From the NCBI RefSeq assembly GCF_003858395.1, contig NZ_QWEV01000005.1, positions 1,488,001 through 1,552,000 of the forward strand: a DNA stretch of 64,000 nucleotides, read 5' to 3'. This document shows, in pieces, positions 48,383 through 56,381 of the stretch (its first letter is position 1; each line of letters begins with the position of its first letter). Origin of the DNA: Acidipila sp. EB88 (GTDB lineage: Bacteria > Acidobacteriota > Terriglobia > Terriglobales > Acidobacteriaceae). Position numbers and translations under genes: made by a program. The notes beneath the pieces are model-generated. The model worked only from the letters and a program-made list of their open reading frames with translations. It had not been told where the DNA came from and did no database searches.

Positions 48383-48715
48383 GGCCCTCCGTATCTTTCT
48401 CAACCTCGTCGTTGCTGCCGAGGACGCACCAGCATAGCGCGTTGCTGCATGCATGCGGGAGGGAGATTTATCACGATCTGACAGCACGCCCCAACACGCA
48501 CCCGCGACCAATGATGCGGGGCCGGTCCGGCGCTGGTTCGCTTCCCACAACACCGGGCGGCCGTGCACAATGGCACCGAGCCCAGAACGAGCAGGCAGGG
48601 CGGTTTGTGATCGCCGCGATGTATTGATTCACCATCCAACGATCCAAACTGCTGCACGCACACCGCGCCTGTGCGAAATATTTCCTCCATCACAGCCCAT
48701 CGGAGACTCCACCAG
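48383..48715. promoter_or_regulatory. Divergent promoter region between ROK and Gfo/Idh genes
   Basis: 333 bases between two divergently transcribed genes, so it should hold both promoters and any ROK operator. I see an 8-base palindrome TGCATGCA near 48448, but no convincing operator pair or -35/-10 set. The bases next to 48716 include GGAG, the ribosome-binding site of the oxidoreductase gene. Confidence 0.45.
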
Positions 48716-49849
48716 ATGCTCTACTCGCGTCGTGACTTTTCCAAGCTGGCGGGCCTTTCAGCCGCCGCCAGCCTGCTCCCGGGAAACCGGGCAACTGCGC
48801 AAAGCCCGGGCCCGCAAAGCGCCCGCGACGGCCGGATCGGCTATTGCGTCGTAGGACTCGGACGAATCTCCGTGGACCACTTCATGCCCGGGCTGCTGCA
48901 GTCGCAGCATGGCAAGGTGTCTGCCCTCGTAAGCGGCACGCCCGACAAGGCACACAAGCTTGCGCAGCAGTACGGAGTACCTGCCGAGGCGGTGTACACC
49001 TACGAGCAGTACGACCGCATACGCGACAATGCTGCCATTGACGCTGTGTACATCGGTTTGCCCAACAGCATGCATGCGGAGTACACGATTCGCGCTGCCA
49101 GGGCGGGCAAACACGTGCTATGCGAAAAGCCGATGGCCACCTCCGTTGCCGACGCGCGCGCAATGATCGCAGCCTGCGCCACGGCAAAGCGCAAGCTGAT
49201 GATCGCGTACCGCTGCCAGCTGGAACCCGTGAATCTCAAGGCCATTGAGCTGATCCGCTCCGGGGCCATCGGGCAGGTGCAGGCGATCCAGAGCGCCAAC
49301 GGCTTCAACATCCAGCCGGGCGAGTGGCGCTTGAACCGCAAGCTTGCGGGCGGCGGTCCGCTGATGGATGTGGGCATTTACTCGCTCAATGCCTGCCGCT
49401 ACCTGACCGGGGAAGAGCCGCAGGTGCTGTCGGCTTACGCCTCGGTGATCGACCACGATGGCCGTTTCAACGAGGTGGAGGAAAATGTCGGCTGGACGAT
49501 GAAGTTTCCATCGGGCATCACCGCCACCTGCTCCACCAGCTATGGCGCGAACATGGACGGCGCATACAAAGTGTTCGGCTCCAAGGGCATGCTCGAGCTC
49601 TCACCCGCTTTTGCCTACCAGGGCATCCACATGAAAGCGCAGGTCGCCAAAGCCGATGGCAGCAAGGGGCACGACGAGATCGACCTGCCCGAGGCCATCC
49701 ATGACCCGCAGCAGTTCACGATGCAGGCAGACTACTTTGCCGACTGCATCACCCATGACAAGCCGGTCAAAATGAGCGGAGAAGAAGGGTTGCGCGACAT
49801 GGAGCTGATGATGCAGATCTACCGGAGTGCCGGGCTCCCCACTGCCTGA
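48716..49849 (+). CDS. Tat-exported Gfo/Idh/MocA oxidoreductase
   Basis: 377-residue NAD(P)-dependent sugar oxidoreductase, similar in layout to glucose-fructose oxidoreductase. The twin-arginine signal 'SRRDFSKLAGLSAAASLL' predicts export folded with cofactor. The Rossmann motif is 'GYCVVGLGRISVDHF' with 'GTPDKAHKLAQQYGV'. 'LCEKPMATSVADARAM' holds the conserved Lys. The C-terminal domain has 'GGGPLMDVGIYSLNACRYL' (conserved Asp and His-equivalent region). GGAG is upstream of the ATG. It is divergent from the ROK regulator and may process a sugar released by the GH3 enzyme. Confidence 0.92.
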   Translation: MLYSRRDFSKLAGLSAAASLLPGNRATAQSPGPQSARDGRIGYCVVGLGRISVDHFMPGLLQSQHGKVSALVSGTPDKAHKLAQQYGVPAEAVYTYEQYDRIRDNAAIDAVYIGLPNSMHAEYTIRAARAGKHVLCEKPMATSVADARAMIAACATAKRKLMIAYRCQLEPVNLKAIELIRSGAIGQVQAIQSANGFNIQPGEWRLNRKLAGGGPLMDVGIYSLNACRYLTGEEPQVLSAYASVIDHDGRFNEVEENVGWTMKFPSGITATCSTSYGANMDGAYKVFGSKGMLELSPAFAYQGIHMKAQVAKADGSKGHDEIDLPEAIHDPQQFTMQADYFADCITHDKPVKMSGEEGLRDMELMMQIYRSAGLPTA

Positions 49850-49857
49850 CACGTAAA

Positions 49858-49898
49858 AACAGGATGGCCGCCTCGATAAAGAAGGCGGCCATCCTGTT
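49858..49898. terminator. Strong bidirectional terminator
   Basis: Perfect 16-bp inverted repeat (49858-49873 with 49883-49898) flanked by A-run and T-run, between the convergent oxidoreductase and pseudokinase genes. It can terminate both. Confidence 0.85.
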
Positions 49899-49972
49899 TG
49901 TATCTGTGCTGCGACCTTTACGGCGCGGTGTGAGACTTGCCGTACGTTGCCCGGCGCAACAAGCGGCGTGGG

Positions 49973-51349
49973 TTAACGTGCGTAGTCCTGCGCATACACA
50001 TCACGCGCCATCCCCGCTCGACGGGCGCGTTCGCGCAGCACAAACGCCTGCTGCCGTGTCATCTCGCCGCCAATCGTCACCAGGAAGGGGCGCTGCCCGG
50101 TCCGGCTCCATACCTCCGCGTTGAAGCCACGGTAATGGTCGTTGATGATGGCGGCCTTGTGACTCGCCTCGTCGCGCCGGTTGTAGGTGTAGGCGATCAC
50201 GCGCCAGACCTTGCCGCCGGGCACCACTGGCGCTGTCTCTGGAGCGACCTTTGGAGCCGCGGCAGTAGCCGCTGCCGGGGTCACGACCTTGTGCACCGGG
50301 GCGCTTGCAGGCGTCGGCACAGGGGCCGGAGAAACGGCCGTCGGCTGGCTGGCTGGTGCAGCCGCTTTGGGGCTGCTGCCACCGTGATGGAACAGCAGGA
50401 ACAGCAGTGCCAGCAGGATCACGATGCCAATCCCGATCCATACGCCGCGACGGCTTCCGGGCGCTACCGGCTGCGGTTCGCTCCAGCTGCTGCCCGACGC
50501 AGGCGTGGTGTCTGCCACAACACTGGACCGGCTGCTGAACGGTTGGGTGGTCACGGCCGCGCTCTCTACAGAAGCGGCTTCTGCGGACGCGACCGGTACG
50601 CTGGTTGCGACCGCGGGTGCAACCGGCGCGGGCACAGGTACCGGCGCGGCTGCGGCACGCGCAGGGCGAGTCAGCTCTTCCTGGATCTCGCGCGCACCCC
50701 AGCTGCCCCGTGCCGTGTTGCGAACGATCGTTGCAAATGGCTCCGGCAGAGCCAGCGCGTCAGAAGCATCGTGCAAGCGTCCCTGGGTCAGGGACTGGTA
50801 GATGATTCCGGCCAGTCCGAACGCGTCGGTCTGCTGGGTCACTGCTCCTTCGAGCAGGGCATCTTCGTCCGATGGCGCCGGGCGCGCGCAATCCGACCTG
50901 AGCTTAATGCGATCGGTAGCAGCGAGCACGCTTTCGGGCTCTACAAGGCTGTGCACAAGGCCTTGCGCGTGGAGCGCCACGAGTCCGCCCGCGACGCTCA
51001 CGGCGACCTCGTACGTCTCCTCGGGCGAAAGCGGGCGCTGTGCCAGGATCTCCGCGAGGCTCTCCTGCGTGGGCTCAAGCACCGCATAGCTCAGTGGCGC
51101 GCCATCAAGCTCGGCATCCCCGAAACCTTCAACGGCGACCAGGTAGCGATCGCCCGCGGCCTGGATGGTCTGGTAGCGGGCGCGCAACACAGCCTGATCG
51201 TTGAGCGCTTCGGTCAGCCGCAGTACCGCCGGGCTGCCGTCACTCTTGGTCGTGGCGAAAAGAGCGCTGCGGCCTTCGGTGCGCAGCAGGCGGCCGAGCG
51301 TCCATTGTCCGGCCAGGATCGTGCCTTCGTAGTCATTCCACAAGTGCAT
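49973..51349 (-). CDS. Membrane pseudokinase with extracytoplasmic SPOR domain
   Basis: 458-residue protein. Residues ~8-230 follow a serine/threonine kinase fold, but the catalytic motifs are degraded. The VAIK-Lys region reads 'AVLRL', the HRD-x-K-P-x-x-N loop reads 'HSLVEPESVL' (no catalytic Asp or Lys), and the DFG region reads 'SDC'. The later 'TDAFGLAGIIYQSLT' resembles the DVYSLG helix. A Pro/Ala linker, one transmembrane helix ('GVWIGIGIVILLALLFLLF', ~302-320) and a second Pro/Ala linker follow. The C-terminal SPOR domain ('VWRVIAYTYNRRDEASHKA', 'PFLVTIGGEMTRQQAF', ~379-458) should bind denuded peptidoglycan. The start at 51349 has AGGAAA upstream. It likely couples septal peptidoglycan to a cytoplasmic partner. 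Confidence 0.82.
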   Translation of the reverse strand: MHLWNDYEGTILAGQWTLGRLLRTEGRSALFATTKSDGSPAVLRLTEALNDQAVLRARYQTIQAAGDRYLVAVEGFGDAELDGAPLSYAVLEPTQESLAEILAQRPLSPEETYEVAVSVAGGLVALHAQGLVHSLVEPESVLAATDRIKLRSDCARPAPSDEDALLEGAVTQQTDAFGLAGIIYQSLTQGRLHDASDALALPEPFATIVRNTARGSWGAREIQEELTRPARAAAAPVPVPAPVAPAVATSVPVASAEAASVESAAVTTQPFSSRSSVVADTTPASGSSWSEPQPVAPGSRRGVWIGIGIVILLALLFLLFHHGGSSPKAAAPASQPTAVSPAPVPTPASAPVHKVVTPAAATAAAPKVAPETAPVVPGGKVWRVIAYTYNRRDEASHKAAIINDHYRGFNAEVWSRTGQRPFLVTIGGEMTRQQAFVLRERARRAGMARDVYAQDYAR

Positions 51350-51600
51350 CAGACGTCGTTTCCTATCAGGGTAGTTCCAGGGCAAAGGCCGCGCCGCAGC
51401 GTTCGGCAAAGAGAGCAGGAACTGAGGACTTGCATGCGTCCCGCGATGGACGGCTCTGTTGGCAAGCTGATCTCCGCAATTGTACCGGCTCCCCTCGACA
51501 TTCTGCGGGCGGCCAGGTGCATGCTCCGCGAGTCGCCCGGATCGGCAATGCCTGTAACTCGTGACCGGCCACCGCGTTACTCTTGAGCAGGGGATCTGCC

Positions 51601-53862
51601 GTGAACCTGATGATCGTCGAAAGCCCCAACAAGGTCCGGAAGATCAAGGACATTCTTGGTGCAGGCTGGGACGTTGCCGCGAGCGTCGGCCACATCCGCG
51701 ACCTGCCGGTAAAGGAGCTGGGCATCACCATGCCCGGTTACCAGCCCCAGTACGAGCTCAGCAGTCGCGGAGCCGATGTAGTGAAGACGCTGCGCGCGCG
51801 CGCCGCACGCGCCGACGTCGTGTACCTTGCCACCGATCCGGACCGTGAGGGCGAAGCCATTGCCTGGCACCTAGCCGAGGCGCTCAAGCTCAAGGGCGCG
51901 CAGCGCGTCACCTTCGACGCGATCACACCCGACGTCATCCGTCGCGCCCTGACGCAGCCGCGTTCGGTCGATCGCCACCTGGTGCACGCACAGGAAGCAC
52001 GCCGGGTGCTCGATCGCCTGGTGGGCTACCAGGTATCGCCGGTGCTCTCACGCCAGACGGCGCGGCGTGGCCTGAGCGCGGGCCGGGTGCAAAGCCCGGC
52101 CGTGCGCATGGTGGTCGACCGCGAACGGGAGATCGATGCGTTTGTGGAAGTGCGTCACTTTGGCGCGGAGCTGAGTTTCGACAGCAACAGCTGGCGTGCC
52201 CAATGGGAAACGGCACCGTTTCTCAAGAAATCCACAGCCGCGGCGAAGGCGAATGAGGAAAACGAGGCGCCGGAGGCGCGCTACATCCTCGACGAAGCAC
52301 TTGCCACCCGCGCCGCGGCATGCCGCGCGTGCATCGTGCTCACCTCCGCCAACCGCATAGCAAAGCAGCCTCCGCCGCCACCCTTCACCACCAGCACGCT
52401 GCTGCAGGCGGCGAGCATCCAGCTGCGCTGGAAGCCCGACGTCACCGCGCAAGTGGCGCAGCGTCTCTTCGAAGCCGGCCTGATCACCTATCACCGGACC
52501 GACTCGCAGAACTTCAGCGCGGAGGCTTTGAAAGAGGTACGCGGCTTCGCGGCCAAGCGCTCGCTGCCGCTGCCGCCCAGCGCACGCACCTGGCGCGCAC
52601 GCGGCAACGCGCAGGAAGCGCACGAGGCCATCCGCCCGACGCACTTTGAAAGCGAGCAGGCCGGCGATGACCCCGCGCAGCAGCAGCTCTACCGGCTCAT
52701 CTGGCTGCGTGCTGTCGCGTCGCAGCTTGCCGACGCCGAGTGGAGCGTGAACACCACGCGCCTGCAGTCTCCCCCGCAGCCTGCCGCGGGAGAGGAGCGG
52801 TTCACGTTCAAGGCAGAGGGCCGCGTGCTGGTCGTGCCCGGGTGGAAGGCACTCACCGCGAAGGACGACGCGGATGAGGACGAAGATGCGCGCGACGGGG
52901 AAAGCTGCGGCAAGGTGCCGGTGCTTGCTGTCGGTGCGGAGCCGCGCGCGGAAACCGGGCGCGTGCTACACAAGAAGACCCAGCCACCGCCACGCTACAC
53001 GCAGGCAGGGCTCATCAAAAAGCTCGAAAGCATGGGAATCGGCCGCCCTTCCACGTACCCGGCGATTCTCAAGAACGTGCAGACGCGCGGCTACCTCGAA
53101 GACGACAGAAAGTATCTGCGACCGACCGAGCTGGGCATGGTTGTGGTGGACGCGCTCATCACGCGCTTCTCGTTTGTGGAGTACGCGTTTACCCGCGATC
53201 TCGAGCAGCAGCTCGACGACATTGCCGAAGGCAAGGCGGAGTACCTGTCTGTGGTCGGTGCTGCCGATGAGCGCCTACAGCGTGAACTGCTGGCGCTGAG
53301 CCGGGCGCCAAGGATGGCCGCGCCCCCGGGTAGCGCTCCAATCTGGAAGCCCTCAAGCACGCCCGCATCCGCAGGCCGCCCCGCCGCTGCCGTTGTGCGG
53401 GAGGCGGAGCTGCCACCCAAAGCGAAGACAGCAAAGAAGAGCACCCGCAAAACCACTGCCGGCGTGGGCACCGAGCGACCGACCCCGCGCACGGGCAAGG
53501 CCACAGCTGCTCCCGCCGACGCCCCTGTACGCAAGCCTCGTAAGCAGCAGGCCCCAGGCGCGGCAACCACCGAAAGCGCACCGATCCCCTGCCCTGTTTG
53601 CAAGGTGGGCTCAATCGTCCTGCGCAGTGAAGATGCGAAGTTCTATGGCTGCTCCCAGTTCACGGAGACAAATTGCCGCTTCTCCATCTGGCGCACCGTG
53701 GCGGGGCGGCCGCTGAGCGAGGTCGACGTCGCCGCGTTGTGCCGCGATGGACATACCGGCAAACTCACCGGGTTTATGTCCAAGGCAGGCCGGCCGTTTG
53801 AAGCAGCGCTGGTGCTCAACAAGGAAGGTCGCGTCGAGTTTTCGTTTCAGCCGCGCAGCTAA
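51601..53862 (+). CDS. topA: DNA topoisomerase I (type IA)
   Basis: 753-residue type IA topoisomerase relaxing negative supercoils. The toprim domain has 'LMIVESPNKVRKIKDIL' (Glu near residue 7) and 'ATDPDREGEAIAWHL' (DxDxE near 79-83). The active-site Tyr is in 'GLITYHRTDSQ' (about residue 297). 'SAGRVQSPAVRMVVDRE' and 'MGIGRPSTYPAILKNVQTRG' are further core motifs. A Lys/Pro/Ala-rich linker (about 560-650) leads to a zinc-ribbon-like end ('CPVCKVGSIVLRSEDAKFYG', then 'CSQFTETNCRFSIW'). The GTG at 51601 is preceded by AGGGGA. The linker and context differ from a standard dprA-topA pair, so it could be a second, accessory topoisomerase. Confidence 0.93.
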   Translation: MNLMIVESPNKVRKIKDILGAGWDVAASVGHIRDLPVKELGITMPGYQPQYELSSRGADVVKTLRARAARADVVYLATDPDREGEAIAWHLAEALKLKGAQRVTFDAITPDVIRRALTQPRSVDRHLVHAQEARRVLDRLVGYQVSPVLSRQTARRGLSAGRVQSPAVRMVVDREREIDAFVEVRHFGAELSFDSNSWRAQWETAPFLKKSTAAAKANEENEAPEARYILDEALATRAAACRACIVLTSANRIAKQPPPPPFTTSTLLQAASIQLRWKPDVTAQVAQRLFEAGLITYHRTDSQNFSAEALKEVRGFAAKRSLPLPPSARTWRARGNAQEAHEAIRPTHFESEQAGDDPAQQQLYRLIWLRAVASQLADAEWSVNTTRLQSPPQPAAGEERFTFKAEGRVLVVPGWKALTAKDDADEDEDARDGESCGKVPVLAVGAEPRAETGRVLHKKTQPPPRYTQAGLIKKLESMGIGRPSTYPAILKNVQTRGYLEDDRKYLRPTELGMVVVDALITRFSFVEYAFTRDLEQQLDDIAEGKAEYLSVVGAADERLQRELLALSRAPRMAAPPGSAPIWKPSSTPASAGRPAAAVVREAELPPKAKTAKKSTRKTTAGVGTERPTPRTGKATAAPADAPVRKPRKQQAPGAATTESAPIPCPVCKVGSIVLRSEDAKFYGCSQFTETNCRFSIWRTVAGRPLSEVDVAALCRDGHTGKLTGFMSKAGRPFEAALVLNKEGRVEFSFQPRS

Positions 53863-53910
53863 TGCAACTGCGGGGCTGCGACTTTTCAGCCTTGCACTAG
53901 GGCGAGCGAC

Positions 53911-56229
53911 TTACGGCAGGAATCCATCTTTCGACATGGAGTAGGGCCGGCTCGCTGCACTCGCGCCCCACTTCTTCTCCGGCGCGGCCTGCATCTCGAA
54001 TCGCAGCTCTCCACCGGCCATCAGCGCCTCCTGCGTGATGAATGTTTTCTCAAGCGGCTTGCCGTTGAGCAGCACACGCCCCACATACCGGTTCTGCGGC
54101 GATAAGTGATCCGCCAGTATCCGGAACTGCTTGCCATTGGGCAGGTGCAGCGTGGCGGAATCAACAAACGGGCGCCCGAGCACATACTGGTTTGCACCAG
54201 GAGTGACCGGGTAAAAACCAAGCGACGTAAACAGCAGCCAAGCCGACATCTGCCCCAGGTCATCGTTGCCTACGAGCCCATCCGGCGTCGGGCGATACTG
54301 CGACGCCACGATCTGCGCAAGACGCTCCTGCGTGCGCCACGGCTGGCCCGCATACACATACAGGTAGGGCAGGTGGTGGCTCGGCTCATTGCCGTGGATG
54401 TACTGCCCGATCATGCCGGCGATATCTTCCACGTCCGCGTACTGCTTCGGGTCCACGTGCTGATCGAACATTGCGTCCAGCTTGGCGATCAGCTTGTTGT
54501 CGCCACCAAGGGTCTGGATCAGGCCCTGCTCATCCTGCGGCACGAACCACGAATATTGCCAGGCGTTTCCTTCCGTAAAGCCGGATGCTTCGCCCGCGCG
54601 TGCCGGATCGAAGGGAACGCGAAACTGGCCGTTCGCGAGCTTCGGCTCCACAAAGCCATCCTGCGTGTTGAAGACGTTGCGCCAGTTCTCCGCACGTTTG
54701 CGGAAGCGGTTTGCGACATCCTCGTTGCCAAGCCGGTGCGCCGTCTCGGCGATCGTCCAGTCATCGAACGCATACTCCACGGTCTTGGAGGCTGCCTCGG
54801 CATCATGATCGACCGGCACATAGCCGAGCTTCAGGTACGCGCCGATGTTGCCGTAGGGTGCGTAGTCCGCGCTCGCCACCATGGCGTGCAGGGCCTCTTC
54901 GGCCTGTGGCTTGTTGAGTCCCTTGCCGATGGCGTCCGCCAGCTCAGGCACGGCGTGGTAGCCGATCATGCACCAGGTCTCGATGCCCTGGAACTGCCAG
55001 ATCGGCAGAATGCCGAAGGGGCTTTCCACCTGCGATGCGAGCATCGATTGCATAAGGCTCTCGGTGCGCTCACGCGGCTCCAGGATAGTCATCAACGGCT
55101 GCTCGGCACGGAACGTATCCCAGAGTGACAGGCTGGAGACGAAATCAAAACCCTTCGCGACGTGTACCTGGTTGTCGGGCCCACGATAGCTTCCGTCTGT
55201 GTCCATCGAGAGCGAGGGCGCAAGCAGCGCATGGTAGAGGCCGGTGTACACGTTGCTGCGCGTGTCGGCGTCGGCCGCGATATCAATCACCGAAAGAGTA
55301 CGCTCCCAGGTCGCGCGAGCGGCGGCGCGGGTGGCGTCAAAATCGAGGTGCGGCTGCTCGGCATCGAGGTTGGCGATCGCGTGCGCTTCGTCCGTGGGAG
55401 AGATAGCCATGGCTACCGTGAGCGGCGCGTGCAAGGCGCCAAATGACAGCACGGCCTCCAGCCCCCGTCCTTCGATCGACTGCGTGTCCTCGGGCGTTGT
55501 TCCCGGTCCCTTGAAGCCGTGGTACGGCACAGCCTCGGGCTCCTTGTCGTAGAGCGCGTGGCCAGTGAGTGGTGCGGAGAAGCGCATCGCGAAGTAAAGC
55601 TGCCGCCCCGGCGCCCAGCCGCGTGTTTCGCGCATACCGGTCACCGTTCCATCCGTATGCACACGCACCCGCGACCACAGGACCTTGCCCGGGTAGTTAT
55701 AGATGGAGGAGCGCATGTCGAGCAGCAGGTGCGCAGGCTTGTCCGCCGGAAAAGTAAAGCGGCTCACCCCGACACGCTGCGTCGCCGTCAGCTCCGCGCG
55801 CACGTGGTAATCGTCGAGCGTGACGGCGTAGTAGCCAGGGTGCGCCACCTCGTCAGTATGCGAAAAGTGCGAGCGGTAGCCCGGCGTCGTCGCATCGCCC
55901 GGCTCGAGCGCCACGTCGCCGGCGATCGGCTGCAGCAGAAAGTCGCCAAGATCCGAGTGGCCCGCGCCGGAAAAGTGCGTCGCGGAAAAGCCAAGGATCG
56001 TTGTGTCCTCGTACCGGTAGCCGGCAGCCCATTTGTAACTGTGATTGAACGGATGGATGGACGTATCCGGACTTAACTGCACCATGCCGAACGGCACAAC
56101 CGCGCCGGGGAATGTGTGTCCCTCGGCACCCGTGCCAACCATCGGGTTCACCACGTCGTAGGCAGATTGACTATGCAAGGGGAAAGACAAAAGCGCAGAC
56201 GCAGCGAGAACGACCAGGGCACGAAGCAT
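53911..56229 (-). CDS. Secreted GH92 alpha-mannosidase
   Basis: 772-residue calcium-dependent exo-alpha-mannosidase (often alpha-1,2), acting on mannans or N-glycans. After a signal peptide ('ALVVLAASALLSFPLHSQS') the GH92 signatures appear in order: 'VNPMVGTGAEGHTFPGAVVP', 'FGMVQLSPDT', 'GFSATHFSGAGHSDLGD', 'LWDTFRAEQPLMTIL', 'MIGYHAVPELADAIGKG', 'EGNAWQYSWFVPQD' and 'GNEPSHHLPYLYVYAGQPW'. The start at 56229 is chosen for the signal peptide; no strong ribosome-binding site is seen. The M61 peptidase lies upstream on the same strand but is separated by a terminator. Confidence 0.93.
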   Translation of the reverse strand: MLRALVVLAASALLSFPLHSQSAYDVVNPMVGTGAEGHTFPGAVVPFGMVQLSPDTSIHPFNHSYKWAAGYRYEDTTILGFSATHFSGAGHSDLGDFLLQPIAGDVALEPGDATTPGYRSHFSHTDEVAHPGYYAVTLDDYHVRAELTATQRVGVSRFTFPADKPAHLLLDMRSSIYNYPGKVLWSRVRVHTDGTVTGMRETRGWAPGRQLYFAMRFSAPLTGHALYDKEPEAVPYHGFKGPGTTPEDTQSIEGRGLEAVLSFGALHAPLTVAMAISPTDEAHAIANLDAEQPHLDFDATRAAARATWERTLSVIDIAADADTRSNVYTGLYHALLAPSLSMDTDGSYRGPDNQVHVAKGFDFVSSLSLWDTFRAEQPLMTILEPRERTESLMQSMLASQVESPFGILPIWQFQGIETWCMIGYHAVPELADAIGKGLNKPQAEEALHAMVASADYAPYGNIGAYLKLGYVPVDHDAEAASKTVEYAFDDWTIAETAHRLGNEDVANRFRKRAENWRNVFNTQDGFVEPKLANGQFRVPFDPARAGEASGFTEGNAWQYSWFVPQDEQGLIQTLGGDNKLIAKLDAMFDQHVDPKQYADVEDIAGMIGQYIHGNEPSHHLPYLYVYAGQPWRTQERLAQIVASQYRPTPDGLVGNDDLGQMSAWLLFTSLGFYPVTPGANQYVLGRPFVDSATLHLPNGKQFRILADHLSPQNRYVGRVLLNGKPLEKTFITQEALMAGGELRFEMQAAPEKKWGASAASRPYSMSKDGFLP

Positions 56230-56330
56230 AAAAAAGTCTAAACTGCGTGCGCGGCTTGCGGCCACTTCATGGCGGCTTCCTGTGTGTTCAGGTGTACGAA
56301 CGAATGCGCTGGTATGCAAGGCCAGGTTAA

Positions 56331-56371
56331 AAAGCAACGGAGTGGCCGCGCACGCGGTTTACGGCCACTCC
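56331..56371 (-). terminator. Terminator after the M61 peptidase gene
   Basis: On the minus strand, a 10-bp stem GGAGTGGCCG with CGGCCACTCC (arms 56362-56371 and 56339-56348) is followed by GTTGCTTTTT, a proper T-run. It lies 11 bases after the M61 stop codon. Confidence 0.82.
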
Positions 56372-56381
56372 CTTTCCCGTC

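Noticed and set aside
49973..51349. Active serine/threonine kinase
   Set aside because: The catalytic Asp, the Lys of the catalytic loop and the DFG Asp are all absent, so catalysis is unlikely.
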